The position numbers were made by a program, and so were the translations under genes. DNA of 64,000 bases from Haloarcula mannanilytica (lineage in GTDB: Archaea > Halobacteriota > Halobacteria > Halobacteriales > Haloarculaceae). The notes below the pieces were generated by a model. That model saw nothing but the letters and a program-made list of their open reading frames with translations, ran no database searches and was not told the origin of the DNA. Positions 46,204 through 55,123 of the stretch are shown piece by piece (position 1 is the stretch's first letter; each line of letters opens with the position of its first letter). The stretch is from positions 1 to 64,000 of the forward strand of contig NZ_BIXZ01000005.1 in NCBI RefSeq assembly GCF_005406125.1, read 5' to 3'.

Positions 46204-47718
46204 ATGACTGCACAAGCGTCCGAGTCCCGCGAGCTCGCGGCCGTCATCGGGCTGGAGGTCCACGTCCAGCTTGAGACGGAGACGAAGATATTCTGTGGCT
46301 GTTCGACCGACGTGGCTGACGCTGAACCCAACACCCACACCTGTCCGGTGTGTCTCGGCCTCCCCGGCGCGCTTCCGGTGGTCAACGAGGGTGCTGTCGA
46401 GGCCGCCGTGAAGGTCGGCAAGGCTATCGACGCCGACATCCCCGAAGAAACGACGTTCCACCGGAAGAACTACTACTACCCCGACCTCCCGAAGAACTTC
46501 CAGATAACGCAGTATGACTCGCCCATCTGCCAGGACGGCGAACTCGAATTTAGTGTCGAGGGCGAACGCCGAAGCGTCGACATCCGCCGGGCACATCTCG
46601 AAGAGGACCCCGGCTCCATCAAGCACGTCCGTGAAGGCTCCGGCCCGCTCGAGTCCCGGACCTGCTCCATCGAGCGCGCGGACTACACCCTCATCGACTA
46701 CAACCGCGCCGGCACGCCGCTGATGGAAATCGTCACCGAACCGGACTTCCGCGCGCCGGGCGAGGTCCGGTCGTTCCTGGAAAAGCTCGAAGAAGTGCTT
46801 GAGTATCTGGGCGTGTTCGACGCGACGCGGGACGGCAGCCTCCGCATCGACGCGAACCTCTCGATGGTCGACGCCGACGCGGTGGGCGAGGACGGCGACA
46901 TCGACGAGTCCGTCCTCGAAGACGCCAACCGCACCGAAGTCAAGAACATCTCCAGTCACAAGGGCGCGGAGCAGGCCCTCTCCTTCGAAGCGTCTCGCCA
47001 GCGGAAGCTCATCCAGTCGGGCCGCGCCGTCGAGCAGGAGACGCGTCACTTCAACGAAACGCACGGCAACACGGTGTCGATGCGCTCGAAGGAAGAGGAG
47101 AAGGACTACCGCTACTTCCGGGAGGCGGACCTCCCGCCCCTGCGGGTCAGCCACTGGAAGGACGAGGTCCCGATTCCGGAGCTCCCCGACGCCCGCCGCG
47201 AGCGGTTCGTCGAGGAGTACGGTCTCAGCGAGGAAGCCGCGTCGAAGCTCACGAGCACGAAACAGGTCGCGGACTTCTTCGAGGACGTGGCCGAGCGCTT
47301 CGACGCCGACCTCGCCGCGACCTGGGTCGCCGACAACCTGCTTGGCGAGCTGAACTACCGTGACATGGAAATTACGGACATCGACGACCGCTTCGACGAG
47401 GTGACCCGGCTCGTGGAACTCGTCGCCGAGGACGAAATCACGGCGAAAAACGCCCGCGAGACCGTGCTGCGGGAGATGCTCGATACGGGTGACGACCCCG
47501 ACGCCGTTGTCGACCGCGAGGGACTGGGCAAGACCTCCGGCGACGAGGTCCAGCAGGCCGTCGTGGACGCCATCGACGAGAACCCCGACGCCGTTGAGGA
47601 CTACCACAACGGCGAGGACGGCGCACTCAACTTCCTGGTGGGACAGGTCATGCAAAAGACCGGCGGGAGCGCCGACCCTGGCGACGTGAACGGGTTGTTG
47701 CAGGAAGAGCTAAACTGA
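46204..47718 (+). CDS. gatB: Asp-tRNA(Asn)/Glu-tRNA(Gln) amidotransferase subunit B
   Basis: The 504-residue subunit binds mischarged tRNA and moves ammonia from GatA to the aminoacyl group. Diagnostic blocks are AVIGLEVHVQLETETKIFCGCS, PVCLGLPGALPVVNEGAVE, FHRKNYYYPDLPKNFQITQYD, RADYTLIDYNRAGTPLMEIVTEPD, and the helical YqeY-like tail with FLVGQVMQKTGGSADP. A TATA-like CCTTTAGCC is 26 nt before the ATG. Confidence 0.97.
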   Translation: MTAQASESRELAAVIGLEVHVQLETETKIFCGCSTDVADAEPNTHTCPVCLGLPGALPVVNEGAVEAAVKVGKAIDADIPEETTFHRKNYYYPDLPKNFQITQYDSPICQDGELEFSVEGERRSVDIRRAHLEEDPGSIKHVREGSGPLESRTCSIERADYTLIDYNRAGTPLMEIVTEPDFRAPGEVRSFLEKLEEVLEYLGVFDATRDGSLRIDANLSMVDADAVGEDGDIDESVLEDANRTEVKNISSHKGAEQALSFEASRQRKLIQSGRAVEQETRHFNETHGNTVSMRSKEEEKDYRYFREADLPPLRVSHWKDEVPIPELPDARRERFVEEYGLSEEAASKLTSTKQVADFFEDVAERFDADLAATWVADNLLGELNYRDMEITDIDDRFDEVTRLVELVAEDEITAKNARETVLREMLDTGDDPDAVVDREGLGKTSGDEVQQAVVDAIDENPDAVEDYHNGEDGALNFLVGQVMQKTGGSADPGDVNGLLQEELN

Positions 47719-47770
47719 CCGCGAACGGGTTGCTACGCGAGAAACTGGAGAGCTGAGGGCGGCCAGACAG

Positions 47771-48319
47771 TCAGGGCTCGCTCGACGCTGTCGACTCGAC
47801 GTTCTCACGCTGTTCGTCCGGGATAATCGCCGGGTCTTTCCACAGCAGAGTCACGAAGAGAGCGGCCGCAATCGCTTCGAGGGTCTTGAGGCCGGATTCG
47901 ACCGGTTCGGTGTTGAAATGGTCGAGTATCAGCAGGACGGTACTGCCGCCGTGATGGTGGCCGCCGCCACCGGACGACGGCGCGGAGAACCCCTCGACGA
48001 GGAAGGCCCCGTGGCCGGTGGCGTGCCAGAACACCCAGCCGGCGATGGAGGCGACCATGAGAAGCGTCCCGGCAATGTAGGCGTTGCGCAGGCCGACGAC
48101 ACCACGGGTGACGAGGTACGGCCCGGCGAGCAACACCGCGGCGAAGGCGACGAACAGGAAGGGGCGCGGGTCCGGCGGCAACCCCTGACCTAGCAGCCCG
48201 CTCATAGCCTGCGCGTAGATGATGCTTCGCGGGAGGCCCCACCAGAGGTGAAACGCCGCCGTCGCGAACACGAGCGCGGCAACGACGCCGCGGAGGATCT
48301 TTGTCGTCCGGCGGTCCAT
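47771..48319 (-). CDS. Multi-pass membrane protein, haloarchaeal hypothetical
   Basis: The 182-residue protein starts MDRRTTKILRGVVAALVFATAAFHLWWGLPR and has four to five hydrophobic segments and a loop of Gly/His (SGGGGHHHGGS) that might bind metal. It ends in an acidic tail. The function is unknown. Its ATG at 48319 is selected because everything upstream in that frame lacks acidic character. Confidence 0.6.
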   Translation of the reverse strand: MDRRTTKILRGVVAALVFATAAFHLWWGLPRSIIYAQAMSGLLGQGLPPDPRPFLFVAFAAVLLAGPYLVTRGVVGLRNAYIAGTLLMVASIAGWVFWHATGHGAFLVEGFSAPSSGGGGHHHGGSTVLLILDHFNTEPVESGLKTLEAIAAALFVTLLWKDPAIIPDEQRENVESTASSEP

Positions 48320-48490
48320 ACCGACAGTCGGAGTGTCAGCGCCAAGAGTGCGTCGAAGTGGTGAGTGTCGCCGTCGTCCGGTGGCAGCGTGAAGACGAGT
48401 GCCGGATTGGTAAAGGGCAACCTCCGCGCGGGCGCGAGCGGCCCCGCAAGCGCCCGCACACCCGCGCTGTCGCCTGATTTTCCCGAAAGC

Positions 48491-48546
48491 CTTTAGAACA
48501 GTTGACTCCGTAGCGACCAGTAATGACAGCAACAGGTGGTGTCTGA
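48491..48546 (+). promoter_or_regulatory. topA promoter with leaderless mini-ORF and internal SD
   Basis: A TATA-like CTTTAGAA (48491-48498) predicts transcription from about 48520. Three bases later is an ATG (48523) that opens a 7-codon frame (MTATGGV). Its TGA (48544-48546) overlaps the topA ATG (TGATG). An AGGTG (48533-48537) in it could serve as the topA Shine-Dalgarno, at 8 nt. Translation of the leader would end at the topA start. Confidence 0.45.
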
Positions 48547-51500
48547 TGCGGCTGATTATCACCGAGAAGGACAACGCCGCCCGTCGCATCGCGGAGATTC
48601 TCTCCGAGGGGAGCGCCTCTGCGAGCCGGCAAAACGGCGTCAACGTCTATCGGTGGGGAAACACCCGCGTCGTCGGCCTCTCCGGCCACGTCGTCGGCGT
48701 CGACTTCCCCGAGGAGTACAACGACTGGCGCGACGTGGAGCCGGTCGAACTCATCGACGCCGACGTGACGAAGGAACCGACCCAGGAGAACATCGTCACG
48801 ACGCTGAAGCAACTGGCCCGTGAGGCCGACGAGGCCACTATCGCGACTGACTACGACCGCGAGGGGGAACTCATCGGCAAGGAGGCCTACGAGCTCATCC
48901 GCGAGGAGACCGACGCGCCCGTCGACCGCGTCCGCTTCTCCTCGATCACAGAGCGAGAGGTCCGGGACGCATTCGCCAACCCCGACGACATCGACTTCGA
49001 TCTGGCGGCCGCGGGCGAGGCCCGCCAGATTATCGACCTCGTGTGGGGCGCTGCGCTGACCCGCTTCCTCTCGCTGTCGGCCCGGCAGCTGGGCGACGAC
49101 TTCATCTCCGTTGGCCGGGTCCAGTCCCCGACGCTGAAGCTCATCGTCGACCGCGAGCGCGAGATTCAGGCCTTCGACCCCGAGGATTACTGGGAAATCT
49201 TCGCCGATCTCCAGAAGAACGGCTCGGGCTTCGAAGCCCAGTACTTCTACGACGACGACGGCAAAGAGGCCGAGCGGGTGTGGGACGAGAGCGAGGCCGA
49301 TTCCGCCTACGCCGACCTGACGAGCGTCGACGCGGCGACGGTGACGAGCGTCCGCCGCCGGACTCGCACCGACAGCCCGCCGACGCCGTTCAACACCACC
49401 GCCTTCATCTCCGCGGCCAGTTCGCTGGGCTACTCCGCCCAGCGCGCCATGTCCATCGCCGAGGAGCTGTACACCACCGGCTACATCACCTACCCCCGGA
49501 CCGACAACACGGTGTATCCCGACGACCTCGAAGAGGACGCGCTGCTCGATGAGTTCGTTGGGGCCGGCCATTTCGGCGAGGACGCCGAGGCGCTGCTGGA
49601 GCAAGACGACATCACCGCCACCGAGGGCGACGAGGAGACCACCGACCACCCGCCCATCCATCCGACGGGCGAGATTCCGCCGAAGGCCGACCTCTCTGAC
49701 GACGAATGGGAGATATACGAACTGGTCGTCCGGCGCTTCTTCGCGACGGTCGCCGAGGCCGCCACGTGGGAGCACCTCCGCGTCGTCGCCGACGCCGGCG
49801 GTCGCTCGCTGAAGGCCAACGGCAAACGGCTGGTCGAACCGGGCTACCACGCGGTGTACCCCTACTCCAGCGCCAGCGAGAACCACGTCCCAGATGTCGA
49901 GGAGGGCGAGGAACTGGCGATTTCCGAGGTACGGATGGAGGACAAACAGACGCAGCCACCGCGTCGCTACGGTCAGTCTCGGCTTATCCAGACGATGGAG
50001 GACAAGGGACTTGGGACGAAATGCCTCACAGCGGACAGTAACGTGCTTGTCAGGTCCGAAAACGGAGATATCGAGCGTCGGACGGTTGATTCTCTCTTTG
50101 ACGACGGACAGGTGGTTCTCGCGGATGGAGATACAGATATTGCGGTCAGTAAAGAGACACCGACAGTCCTCTCGCTTGACGAATCGGCCGAACAAGTCTC
50201 GGAGCGGGAGTCGACGCTAATCAGTGAGCGGCCGCTGAGTGATGAAGAGGGCGTCCGTGCAATCGTGACCAGTCGTGGGACGATTACAGTTACCGACGAC
50301 CATCCGATGTACGTCTGGCAGGACGGCGAAGTCACAGTCTGTCCAGCGTCAGATATCGAAGCGGGAACCGAGCTTGTCGCGGTCCGTAGGCCACCGGACA
50401 CAATGGTCGATCCGTCCGACGAGACAGTGCTTTCGTGGGATACGTTTGCTGCAGACTGCGGCAAGAACTCGAAGCTCTACGGCGTCGATTGTGGAACCGA
50501 ACTCGCGGCACAGCGAGAGGCGAGTGATGAAAGCCAAGCCGCGTTTGCTGACCGATACAGTTCCTACGGGTCTGCAATCGGAAAATACGAACGCGGTGAG
50601 AAAGATGTCCCCGTCTGGCTGCTCGGCAAGTTGGATATCCGGCCGGACAGAATTCACGGTCTGAATTACGAGAAGAGCTTCGGGAATCCGTTCCCCTTGG
50701 AGTGGTCACCGGATCTGGCGCGGGTCATTGGCTGCCTCTTGGGTGACGGCTCGATACACCATAACGACGACGAGAACGTCGTCGACGTGCGGTACCACAA
50801 CACGGACTCGGCATTGATACACCGATTCGCCCGTGATATCGAACGCGTATTCGATATCGAACCAACAGTCACCGCCCGGCCGGGAAGAGAAGCACACCAC
50901 AAACGAAAGTATCAGGTCGACGTTCCATCGGCAGTTGGCCGAGTCCTCGTGTACGTGCTCGAAACCGTGACCGAGAACGGAACACCGTCCCTTCCGGCCG
51001 CAGTTCGGCCAGCGTTCGTCGGTGCGCTGTTCGACGACGAGGGCCATATCTCCACTGAGGGGAAGGCCTTCATTTCGAACACGGACCACACACTTCTGAC
51101 GGGCGTGGGAGAAATGCTCGCCGAAATGGGCGTTGAAACGAAACTGGCCCCCGAGCAACACAAGCTCCATATCCGGGGACGGCGGAATCTTGAGCGATTC
51201 CTCGATCGAATACCCATCGCGTCGGACGAGAAGTTCTATCGTGGACTCGATGCACTTTCCACGTATGGAGTAACCACGAGGAAAGCGGAGCTACTGGAAG
51301 CGATTCAGCGAGAGCCGAAGACGAGTTCCACGCTCGCTGAGTCTCTCGGCGTCAGCCAGGGCAGCGTAAACAAGTATCTCCGCGAACTACGAGAGAGCGG
51401 CCACGTCAAAAAACAGATCGACGGGAGCAATCGCAGCCTGGATGAGAACAGAACAGTCCGGTACGTTGCGACTAATTTCGAGGGATCGGTGTACGCGACA

Positions 51501-52640
51501 CTCCGCGGCGAACCGTCGTCAGTCACCATCGAAGACGTGGAGCACCGCGAGTACGACGGCCCCGTGTACGACCTCACTGTCAACGAGGCGGCACCGAACT
51601 TCGCCGTCGAGGGCGGTGCAGTGGTTCACAACTCGACCCGCCACAACTCCATCGAGAAACTGTACGACCGCGGCTACATCGAGGGCGACCCGCCCCGGCC
51701 GACGACGCTGGCGATGGCCGTCGTCGAGGCCGCAGAGGAGTTCGCCGACCACGTCGTCAGCGACGATATGACCGCCCAGCTGGAGGCGGACATGACCGCC
51801 ATCGCCAACGGCGAGGCGACGCTCGACGACGTGGCTGACGAGTCCCGGGAGATGCTCAAGCGCGTCTTCGACGAACTGCGGGACTCCCGCGAGGAGATCG
51901 GCGAACACCTTCAGGAGTCGCTGAAGGCCGACAAGACGCTCGGTCCCTGTCCCAAGTGCGGCGAGGACATGCTGGTCCGGCGCTCGCGCCAGGGGTCGTA
52001 CTTCGTCGGCTGTGACGGCTTCCCCGAGTGTCGCAACACGCTCCCGCTGCCCTCGACGGGCGAGCCGCAAGTGCTCGAAGACCACTGCGAGGAACACGAC
52101 ATGCACCACGTGAAGATGCTCGCCGGGCGGGACACCTTCGTCCACGGCTGTCCCCGCTGTGAGGCCGAGAAAGCCGAGGAGAGCGAGGACGAGGTCATTG
52201 GGCCGTGTCCCGATTGTGGTTCCGAGCACAACGGAGAGTTAGCTATCAAACACCTCCGCTCGGGCTCCCGTCTGGTCGGCTGTACGCGCTACCCCGACTG
52301 TGACTACTCGCTGCCGCTGCCCCGCAACGGCGACATCTCGGTGACCGAAGCGTTTTGTGAGGAACACGACCTGCCGGAACTGGTCATCGACGCCGACAGC
52401 GACGACCCCTGGGAGCTTGGCTGTCCCATCTGTAACTACGAGGAGTACCAGGCCCGCACCGCCGTCGAAGATCTGGAGGACCTGAGCGGCATCGGGTCGG
52501 CGACCGCTGAAAAGCTTGGTGACGCTGGCGTCGACTCGCTGGCGGCGCTTCGGGAGGCCGACCCCGACAACGTCGCCACCGAGGTACAGGGCGTCAGCGC
52601 CACCCAGGTCCGGGAGTGGCAGGACGAACTCGAAGCCTGA
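48546..52640 (+). CDS. topA: DNA topoisomerase I interrupted by an intein
   Basis: The 1364-residue precursor becomes an 827-residue type IA topoisomerase after splicing. Extein parts: TOPRIM (MRLIITEKDNAARRIA, DYDREGELIG), catalytic Tyr316 in GYITYPRTDN, then GLGTK joined to STRHNSIEKLYDRGY after splicing. Two or three Cys4 zinc ribbons follow (CPKCGEDM, CDGFPEC, CPDCGSEH, CPICN), and a C-terminal helix-hairpin-helix (DLSGIGSATAEKL). It relaxes negative supercoils. The spliced product should be normal in size. Confidence 0.95.
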   Translation: MRLIITEKDNAARRIAEILSEGSASASRQNGVNVYRWGNTRVVGLSGHVVGVDFPEEYNDWRDVEPVELIDADVTKEPTQENIVTTLKQLAREADEATIATDYDREGELIGKEAYELIREETDAPVDRVRFSSITEREVRDAFANPDDIDFDLAAAGEARQIIDLVWGAALTRFLSLSARQLGDDFISVGRVQSPTLKLIVDREREIQAFDPEDYWEIFADLQKNGSGFEAQYFYDDDGKEAERVWDESEADSAYADLTSVDAATVTSVRRRTRTDSPPTPFNTTAFISAASSLGYSAQRAMSIAEELYTTGYITYPRTDNTVYPDDLEEDALLDEFVGAGHFGEDAEALLEQDDITATEGDEETTDHPPIHPTGEIPPKADLSDDEWEIYELVVRRFFATVAEAATWEHLRVVADAGGRSLKANGKRLVEPGYHAVYPYSSASENHVPDVEEGEELAISEVRMEDKQTQPPRRYGQSRLIQTMEDKGLGTKCLTADSNVLVRSENGDIERRTVDSLFDDGQVVLADGDTDIAVSKETPTVLSLDESAEQVSERESTLISERPLSDEEGVRAIVTSRGTITVTDDHPMYVWQDGEVTVCPASDIEAGTELVAVRRPPDTMVDPSDETVLSWDTFAADCGKNSKLYGVDCGTELAAQREASDESQAAFADRYSSYGSAIGKYERGEKDVPVWLLGKLDIRPDRIHGLNYEKSFGNPFPLEWSPDLARVIGCLLGDGSIHHNDDENVVDVRYHNTDSALIHRFARDIERVFDIEPTVTARPGREAHHKRKYQVDVPSAVGRVLVYVLETVTENGTPSLPAAVRPAFVGALFDDEGHISTEGKAFISNTDHTLLTGVGEMLAEMGVETKLAPEQHKLHIRGRRNLERFLDRIPIASDEKFYRGLDALSTYGVTTRKAELLEAIQREPKTSSTLAESLGVSQGSVNKYLRELRESGHVKKQIDGSNRSLDENRTVRYVATNFEGSVYATLRGEPSSVTIEDVEHREYDGPVYDLTVNEAAPNFAVEGGAVVHNSTRHNSIEKLYDRGYIEGDPPRPTTLAMAVVEAAEEFADHVVSDDMTAQLEADMTAIANGEATLDDVADESREMLKRVFDELRDSREEIGEHLQESLKADKTLGPCPKCGEDMLVRRSRQGSYFVGCDGFPECRNTLPLPSTGEPQVLEDHCEEHDMHHVKMLAGRDTFVHGCPRCEAEKAEESEDEVIGPCPDCGSEHNGELAIKHLRSGSRLVGCTRYPDCDYSLPLPRNGDISVTEAFCEEHDLPELVIDADSDDPWELGCPICNYEEYQARTAVEDLEDLSGIGSATAEKLGDAGVDSLAALREADPDNVATEVQGVSATQVREWQDELEA
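50022..51632 (+). mobile_element. TopA intein with LAGLIDADG homing endonuclease and HTH modules
   Basis: The in-frame 537-residue segment (residues 493-1029 of TopA) starts with Cys493 and ends in VVHN followed by Ser. It splits the conserved GTK/STRHN. Block B is present (TDDHPMYV) and block F (YDLTVNEAAPNFAVEG). The endonuclease has two LAGLIDADG-type motifs with aspartates, IGCLLGDGS (728-736) and FVGALFDDEG (824-833). It also contains an XRE-like HTH (about 650-700: QAAFADRY, then KYERG) and a winged helix (about 913-965: KTSSTLAESLGVSQGSVNKYLRELRESG). By eye its DNA is less GC-rich than the exteins. Confidence 0.93.
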
Positions 52641-52683
52641 CGCCGGCGGTACCATTAATCCGCTCGCGGGACTGCCTGCAGCT

Positions 52684-53082
52684 GTGCCATCCATTCCCTC
52701 GGAGTTCCACGACCTGTTCGAGAAGGCGACGTTCGCACACGTGACAACGATGACGCCGGAGGGCAAGCCACACGCCACGCCGGTGTGGGTCGACTACGAC
52801 AGCGACGACGACCGACTGCTTATCAACACAGAACGGGAACGAAAAAAGACGAAAAACGTCGAGGCTGACCCGACTGTCGCTGTGAGCATGACCGACCCGG
52901 ACAATCCGTATCGGTTCCTCTCCGTGACGGGCGAAGTCGAGGAGATAACCACGGACGGGGCGCGCGAACACATCGACACGCTGGCACAGCGGTACATGGG
53001 CGAAGACGAGTATCCGAACCCGATACAGTCCGAGCGTGTGATTCTCCGGATTCGGGCTGACGAGGTCCGCAGCGGGGGATAG
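52684..53082 (+). CDS. PPOX-class F420/FMN-dependent oxidoreductase
   Basis: The 132-residue protein starts with GTG (VPSIPSEFHDLFEK). It has the split-barrel family pattern FAHVTTMTPEGKPHATPVWVDYD, LLINTERERKKTKNVEADPTVAVSMTDPDNPYRFLSVTGEVEEI. Members bind F420 or FMN and act as reductases. The substrate is unknown. A TATA-like CATTAATCC is 26 nt before the GTG, which fixes the start. It lies 43 nt after topA. Confidence 0.8.
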   Translation: MPSIPSEFHDLFEKATFAHVTTMTPEGKPHATPVWVDYDSDDDRLLINTERERKKTKNVEADPTVAVSMTDPDNPYRFLSVTGEVEEITTDGAREHIDTLAQRYMGEDEYPNPIQSERVILRIRADEVRSGG

Positions 53083-53114
53083 GCATCGTCAGCCAGATCG
53101 GATTCTGGCCTCGA

Positions 53115-53306
53115 TTAGTCAACGACGAACGACACACCATCACACACCGGACAGGCGACGGCCTCGGCGTTGTCGGCCGTCACCGCATCGGCAGCGCCGT
53201 AGACGATGGCGTGCGTGACTGGCTCGGGAATCTGGCGCTCACAGAGCGGGCATTCGACGACGCCGGCCCGCAGTCGGTCCCGGTCGATGCTGTTGCCCTC
53301 GGTCAC
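53115..53306 (-). CDS. Small CxxC zinc-ribbon protein (63 aa)
   Basis: The 63-residue protein has CPLC (near residue 19) and CPVC (near 52) as a zinc ribbon and a negatively charged middle. It overlaps the end of the Rieske gene by 4 nt (53303-53306), so the two are translationally coupled. The function is unknown. Confidence 0.6.
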   Translation of the reverse strand: MTEGNSIDRDRLRAGVVECPLCERQIPEPVTHAIVYGAADAVTADNAEAVACPVCDGVSFVVD

Positions 53307-53704
53307 AGCTGGAGATGCGAGGTGGAACTCGGGCCGTCGTCGTCATCGATGCCACCCTCGTGGGCGAACGTGTAGTCGTCGTCCGTGAGGAACACGTCGC
53401 CGTGGGTCTCGGAGATTTCGACGCCCGGCAGTGTCGTTCCCGCGGCGTCGCCGTTGTCGCAGTCACCGTTACAGGCGTCAAACAGCGAGCCGTGCCGGGG
53501 GCAGATGAGTTGGTCGCCGCGCATCGGGACGCCCCGCCCGGTGTCGAACCGCTGTGCCTCGTGGGTACATCGGTTCACCCACGCTTCAACGCCGTCCTCG
53601 CAGGGGACGAGGACGATTTCCTCAAGGTCGCCGTAGGGGTCTTCGGCAGTAAACAGCCACGACCCGTCCTCGTGGACCGTCTCGACTGTCGTAAGTCGCT
53701 GCAC
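53303..53704 (-). CDS. Rieske [2Fe-2S] protein
   Basis: The 133-residue soluble protein has C46-T-H48 and C68-P-R-H71 as cluster ligands in NRCTHEAQRFD and ICPRHGSLFD. The tail DDYTFAHEGGIDDDDG is acidic. Such single-domain Rieske ferredoxins serve as electron carriers in oxygenases or nitrite reductases. No partner gene is evident here. Confidence 0.85.
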   Translation of the reverse strand: MQRLTTVETVHEDGSWLFTAEDPYGDLEEIVLVPCEDGVEAWVNRCTHEAQRFDTGRGVPMRGDQLICPRHGSLFDACNGDCDNGDAAGTTLPGVEISETHGDVFLTDDDYTFAHEGGIDDDDGPSSTSHLQL

Positions 53705-53772
53705 GGCCGGCGTGTTGGGCCGCCACCGGTATCAGCGTTGCCGTGTGGCGTATCGTGCAGCGAGCCGAATCG

Positions 53773-54249
53773 TTACTCCCCGGATTCCGCGGCGATGAGT
53801 CGGACCAGCGCGGTGACAAACACCTCGAACAGACGCCAGATCAGCACACAACTGACCACGAGAACGGCAAGGATAGTGGCGACGAGCCAGAGGAAGAGGC
53901 CGAACGGCAACTGGGTGAGCAGCCCTGTCGCCAATCCGACGACAAACCCGACCACAAAGAGGCCGCCAGCGCCCTGGAGACAGCGGCGTTGCCAGCGGTC
54001 GAACGCCAGCGTGTCCTCGGCCCCCAACAGCGATGGTAAGGCGATGCCCAGCCCGGCACCGCCCACAGCAAGGACGAAAAAGACGCTGCCAAACAGATAC
54101 GAGAGCCCGCGGACGAAGCCGTCGCCGGATCCCGACGCTGTCGGCATCGTCGAGAAGGAGTACAGTACTGCCACCGTCACGACGGCCCCCGTGAGAACGA
54201 GGACGGCCCGGATGGCAGCGACAACGTACCGGTGCTTGTCCGTTGTCAT
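53773..54249 (-). CDS. Four-segment membrane protein, hypothetical
   Basis: The 158-residue protein has four hydrophobic segments (about 12-34, 51-72, 94-115, 118-140) and short charged loops. It is not part of a family I know. It is divergent from the GGGP synthase gene. Confidence 0.6.
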   Translation of the reverse strand: MTTDKHRYVVAAIRAVLVLTGAVVTVAVLYSFSTMPTASGSGDGFVRGLSYLFGSVFFVLAVGGAGLGIALPSLLGAEDTLAFDRWQRRCLQGAGGLFVVGFVVGLATGLLTQLPFGLFLWLVATILAVLVVSCVLIWRLFEVFVTALVRLIAAESGE

Positions 54250-54409
54250 CGTCTCCCGATTGTAACATAGCCATCATAAATCTTCGGAGATGAATGAAGG
54301 AATCGGCACCGAACGGACGCCGTCGGCCCGTCAGGCCGGGACTGCGAGAGCGACCACTGTGATCGGCGTATCCGAAGCGGTTATACGGCCACGCGTAAGT
54401 CTGGCAGGT

Positions 54410-55123
54410 ATGAGCGACTGGGCGGACTGGGACCATATCGTGAAGATAGACCCCGACAAGACGCTGGTCGACGGCGAAACGTTCGAGGATGTCGCGGCGA
54501 CGGGGACTGACGCCATCGAAGTCGGCGGGACCACCGGGATGACCGAGGAGAAGATGAAGCGGGTTGTCGACGCCTGCGGGAAACACGACATTCCCGTGTA
54601 TATCGAGCCGTCCAACCCCGCGTCAGTTGTCCACAGCGACCGTCACGACGGCTACCTCGTTCCGGTCGTGATGAACGCCGGCGACGTGACGTGGATCACC
54701 GGCGCGCACAAGGAGTGGATACGCATCGACGACGAGATCGACTGGTCGCGGACCTTCACCGAGGCCTACATCGTGATGAACCCCGAGGCGTCGGTCGCGT
54801 CCTACACACAGGCCGACTGCGACCTCGACGCCGACGACGTGGCCGCCTACGCCGAGGCCGCCGAGCACCTTCTCGGGCAGGAAATCGTCTACGTTGAGTA
54901 CTCGGGGATGCTCGGTGACACCGACATCGTCGCCGCCGCGGCCGAGATCCTCGACGACGCGACGCTGTTTTACGGCGGCGGTATCCACGACTACGAGTCC
55001 GCGCGCACGATGGCACAGCACGCCGACACCATCGTCGTCGGCGACCTCGTCCACGACGAAGGCGTCGACGCGGTTCGAGAGACAGTCAAAGGCGCGAAGG
55101 ACGCGACGGCGGCGGTCAAGTAG
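54410..55123 (+). CDS. Geranylgeranylglyceryl phosphate synthase
   Basis: The 237-residue TIM-barrel enzyme ([19 protein letters not shown]) joins sn-glycerol-1-phosphate and geranylgeranyl diphosphate, the first step of archaeal ether lipid synthesis. Signature blocks are [53 protein letters not shown] and [18 protein letters not shown]-like GTTATAC at 54380-54386 gives a leaderless start at 54410. Its stop directly abuts that of the convergent permease (55123/55124). Confidence 0.93.
   Translation: MSDWADWDHIVKIDPDKTLVDGETFEDVAATGTDAIEVGGTTGMTEEKMKRVVDACGKHDIPVYIEPSNPASVVHSDRHDGYLVPVVMNAGDVTWITGAHKEWIRIDDEIDWSRTFTEAYIVMNPEASVASYTQADCDLDADDVAAYAEAAEHLLGQEIVYVEYSGMLGDTDIVAAAAEILDDATLFYGGGIHDYESARTMAQHADTIVVGDLVHDEGVDAVRETVKGAKDATAAVK

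Noticed and set aside
46156-47655. 499-codon minus-strand open frame across gatB
   Set aside because: Antisense shadow of gatB with no family resemblance.
48336-50195. 619-codon minus-strand open frame across topA
   Set aside because: It is antisense to the TopA TOPRIM and catalytic parts, has no recognisable domain, and arises from GC-rich codon bias.
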